60,543 bases of DNA, taken from Bacteroidota bacterium. GTDB taxonomy: Bacteria > Bacteroidota > Bacteroidia > Bacteroidales > CAIXZF01. The stretch is taken from the NCBI GenBank assembly GCA_026391855.1, contig JAPLDE010000065.1:1-60543 (forward strand), in the 5' to 3' direction. The notes beneath the pieces are model-generated. The model was not told the origin of the DNA, did not search any database, and was given only the letters and a program-made list of their open reading frames with translations. Below, piece by piece: positions 58,850 to 60,543 of the stretch; position 1 is the stretch's first letter; every line of letters starts with the position of its first letter. Made by a program: the position numbers and the translations under genes.

Positions 58850-59257
58850 TCACCTTACCCCTTTTGACAGTAAAAAAGATTTATAACCCATGTCCGAACC
58901 AAGTATATGGTTAATTAGCCAACCCTTTAAAAAATGAAGAACGTCAATTGATACCATCAGACGACCCTTATCAAAATCTTCTTTAAACTTCAAAACTTCT
59001 TTTACAAACTTCTCATGTTCAGCAATATGCTTTTTAGAATCCGGGAAGTTATATTGAAAGAATAATTCTTCTTCTGATTTAAAATGGGTTGCCGTATAAT
59101 TGATCAGTGCTTTTAGAATTTCGTCCAGAGATTCTTTACCCTTTCCGATTTTCATGGCAGCGTGCAAAATGTTTATTTGCTTAACTAATCCCTTATGCTG
59201 GTTATCCAAATGCTCAATACCCAGATTATAACTATCTTCCCATTCAATTAGTGCCAT
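58850..59257 (-). CDS. Bacteriohemerythrin
   Basis: The 135-residue four-helix protein has the di-iron ligand set: H21 in DNQHKGLV, H and E in ATHFKSEEELF, two His in KHIAEHEKF, and H and D in INHILGSDMGY. It reversibly binds O2 and is typical of micro-aerobic or anaerobic bacteria, where it supplies, stores or detoxifies oxygen. The length is standard for the single-domain form. It stands alone, with AT-rich gaps of over 100 bases on both sides. Confidence 0.95.
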   Translation of the reverse strand: MALIEWEDSYNLGIEHLDNQHKGLVKQINILHAAMKIGKGKESLDEILKALINYTATHFKSEEELFFQYNFPDSKKHIAEHEKFVKEVLKFKEDFDKGRLMVSIDVLHFLKGWLINHILGSDMGYKSFLLSKGVR

Positions 59258-59390
59258 AACAAAATTTTTATAGTTTATATATAAACATATTAAAGAATAT
59301 TCTGCAATTAATTAAACTTGTTGGTTCCATCATAACTGTCAACTTGTTTTACCCTGTTAAAACAGATCAAAGATACAAAATTATTTTGCT

Positions 59391-60395
59391 TTAAATATTA
59401 CCTCTGTTAAGTTTCTTAAATGAAAAATTTATAGAATCTAATAATGGTCCGGTCATAAAAGTTGTAAATAAGGCCATTAATACCATCATTGAGAAAATTT
59501 CAGGACCAAAAACACCTAAGTCATACCCAATATTCAGAACAATAAGTTCCATCAAACCCCGTGTATTCATTAAAGCGCCTATCGATAAGGAATCTTTCCA
59601 TGTCCGGCCGATTATTCTGGCAGTAAACGCACTACCTGCAAGTTTACCGGTAATTGCAACACTTATAATTAAAATACAAAACAGCCATAGATGCCCTTCA
59701 TTTAAAAGGCCAATTTGAGTACGAAGTCCTGTAAAGGCAAAAAATATTGGTAATAACAAAATCGTACTGACATCCTCAACTTTATCCGTTAGTATTTCTT
59801 TAAACCGAATATTATTTGGCATGACAACACCGGCAATAAAAGAACCAAATAAAGCATGAATACCAATAATTTCCGTAAAGTATGCCGATAACAACAGAAG
59901 AAAAAACGAAATTCCAATAACTGTTTTATCAATCGTTTCCGCTTTCATTCGCTTATCGCTGATTTTTTGAAGCCATGGCTTAATTATATAAAGCATAATA
60001 ACAATATAAACAATCGCAAGTCCAATTGTGAATAGCGAACTCGTTATACTGCCTGCTTTTACTATTGCAATTGCAGCTGCAAGAAGACACCATGCTGTTA
60101 CATCATCTACTGCTGCACATGTTATTGCAAGTACACCAAGGGGTGTTTTTGTTAAACCACGTTCTTTAATAATTCTTGCTAATACAGGGAATGCGGTTAT
60201 GCTCATTGAAATACCGATAAACAAAGCAAAGGAAAGAAAACTTACATCTTTAGGAGCCAGCTCTCTGAAAATATAATATGAAACACATGTACCCAGAAAA
60301 AAGGGAAAGATTATACTGACCTGGCTGATAATAATTGCATCATGAGTTTTGCTTTTTATTTTACTTAAATCTAACTCCATTCCGATTACAAACAT
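59391..60395 (-). CDS. CPA2-type cation:proton antiporter, 5'-truncated by an insertion element
   Basis: The 334 codons cover about ten TM helices of the Na+/H+ exchanger domain (FVIGMELDLSKIKSK, ITAFPVLARIIKERGL, LAITCAAVDDVTAWCLL, GVMPN, FFAFTGLRTQIGLL, MNTRGLMELIVLNIG). Antiporter sequence continues in frame a little before the ATG (SSLAFF), but the first one to two helices that normally precede MFVIGMELDL are missing: a stop codon comes 14 codons upstream and the transposase end of an insertion element follows at once. The fragment keeps the Asp-Asp pair of the ion site (VDDV). It is probably an inactivated gene, although a shortened product could be made from ATG 60395. Confidence 0.85.
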   Translation of the reverse strand: MFVIGMELDLSKIKSKTHDAIIISQVSIIFPFFLGTCVSYYIFRELAPKDVSFLSFALFIGISMSITAFPVLARIIKERGLTKTPLGVLAITCAAVDDVTAWCLLAAAIAIVKAGSITSSLFTIGLAIVYIVIMLYIIKPWLQKISDKRMKAETIDKTVIGISFFLLLLSAYFTEIIGIHALFGSFIAGVVMPNNIRFKEILTDKVEDVSTILLLPIFFAFTGLRTQIGLLNEGHLWLFCILIISVAITGKLAGSAFTARIIGRTWKDSLSIGALMNTRGLMELIVLNIGYDLGVFGPEIFSMMVLMALFTTFMTGPLLDSINFSFKKLNRGNI

Positions 60396-60426
60396 AAAAA
60401 ACGCTAAGGAGCTGTAATGAATTAAA

Positions 60427-60543
60427 TTAGTTATTTATAGTCGTATTTGGACTTATTTTATAGTTCCATTCACCGTGAAATTCATCTTTCGATAAATTAA
60501 TGCTGTGTAATTCTTCATCAGTTACTACAATGCCAATTTCGTA
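60427..60543 (-). CDS. ISAzo13-like transposase, C-terminal end only (window edge)
   Basis: The frame is open from the window edge and ends with TAA at 60427-60429. The 38 residues include TDEELHSINLSKDEFHGEWN and YKISP, which match the conserved C-terminus of ISAzo13-family transposases (HEFHGxWNYxI). The rest of the element lies outside the window. Its end falls between 60427 and about 60411 and joins antiporter coding sequence. Confidence 0.7.
   Translation of the reverse strand, partial: YEIGIVVTDEELHSINLSKDEFHGEWNYKISPNTTINN

Noticed and set aside
1..60543. tRNA, rRNA and riboswitches
   Set aside because: No cloverleaf with TTCRA arm, rRNA motif or known aptamer core was recognised by eye in the intergenic regions; a covariance search would settle it.

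Overview
The window is 60.5 kb from a member of the Bacteroidota, probably a free-living anaerobic Bacteroidales-type organism known from a metagenome. The evidence is the set of secreted proteins ending in type IX secretion (T9SS) type A sorting domains, a TonB-dependent receptor, LpxD, an ECF sigma/anti-sigma pair, TAnnTTTG-type -7 promoter boxes and the general lack of Shine-Dalgarno sequences. No tRNA, rRNA or CRISPR array was recognised. Most genes lie on the minus strand and coding density is high.

Region 1 (1-18 kb) is dominated by giant modular T9SS proteins. Two tandem paralogues, here called A (2803-9457) and B (9523-15315), carry MAM-like, CARDB, GEVED, PKD, P-domain-like, SprB-like, dockerin, cohesin-like and sorting modules. 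B is intact. A has lost its second dockerin half and is frameshifted there. A third, C-terminal-only copy (538-1317) lies beyond a DUF4143-type AAA ATPase that contains a 32-bp perfect palindrome. A PKD-repeat protein follows at 15.5-18 kb.

Region 2 (18-38.9 kb) holds several units. First comes a KAS III/SDR pair. Next is a tightly packed five-gene minus-strand unit: membrane STAND NTPase with WD40, then a TonB receptor with a TPR-like N-terminus, an NTT/MFS-like transporter with HEAT repeats, a reg-propeller histidine kinase and a small outer-membrane protein. After that come a cysteine-synthase-like enzyme with a C-terminal Cys cluster, an ECF sigma factor and a zinc-finger anti-sigma-like protein ending in a TonB C-terminal domain. 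The last of these contains a 36-copy heptanucleotide array able to cause frameshifts. A divergent VIT/vWA/TonB_C protein ends in a strong terminator.

Region 3 (38.9-54 kb) contains an M6-type metalloprotease gene split by a frameshift into catalytic and adhesive parts, a GH29 alpha-L-fucosidase, LpxD and a T9SS beta-propeller. These are followed by a translationally coupled trio (isochorismatase-like hydrolase, TrxR-like flavoprotein, RlmN-like radical SAM enzyme) and a gingipain-like T9SS protein fused in frame to a remnant of a VOC-family gene.

Region 4 (54-60.5 kb) is visibly more AT-rich. It carries small housekeeping or stress genes (hydrolase, GNAT, DUF2007), a UvrD-like helicase with an embedded nuclease-like segment, an ICMT-like membrane protein, a bacteriohemerythrin and a CPA2 antiporter whose 5' end is cut off by the end of an ISAzo13-like insertion element at the window edge.
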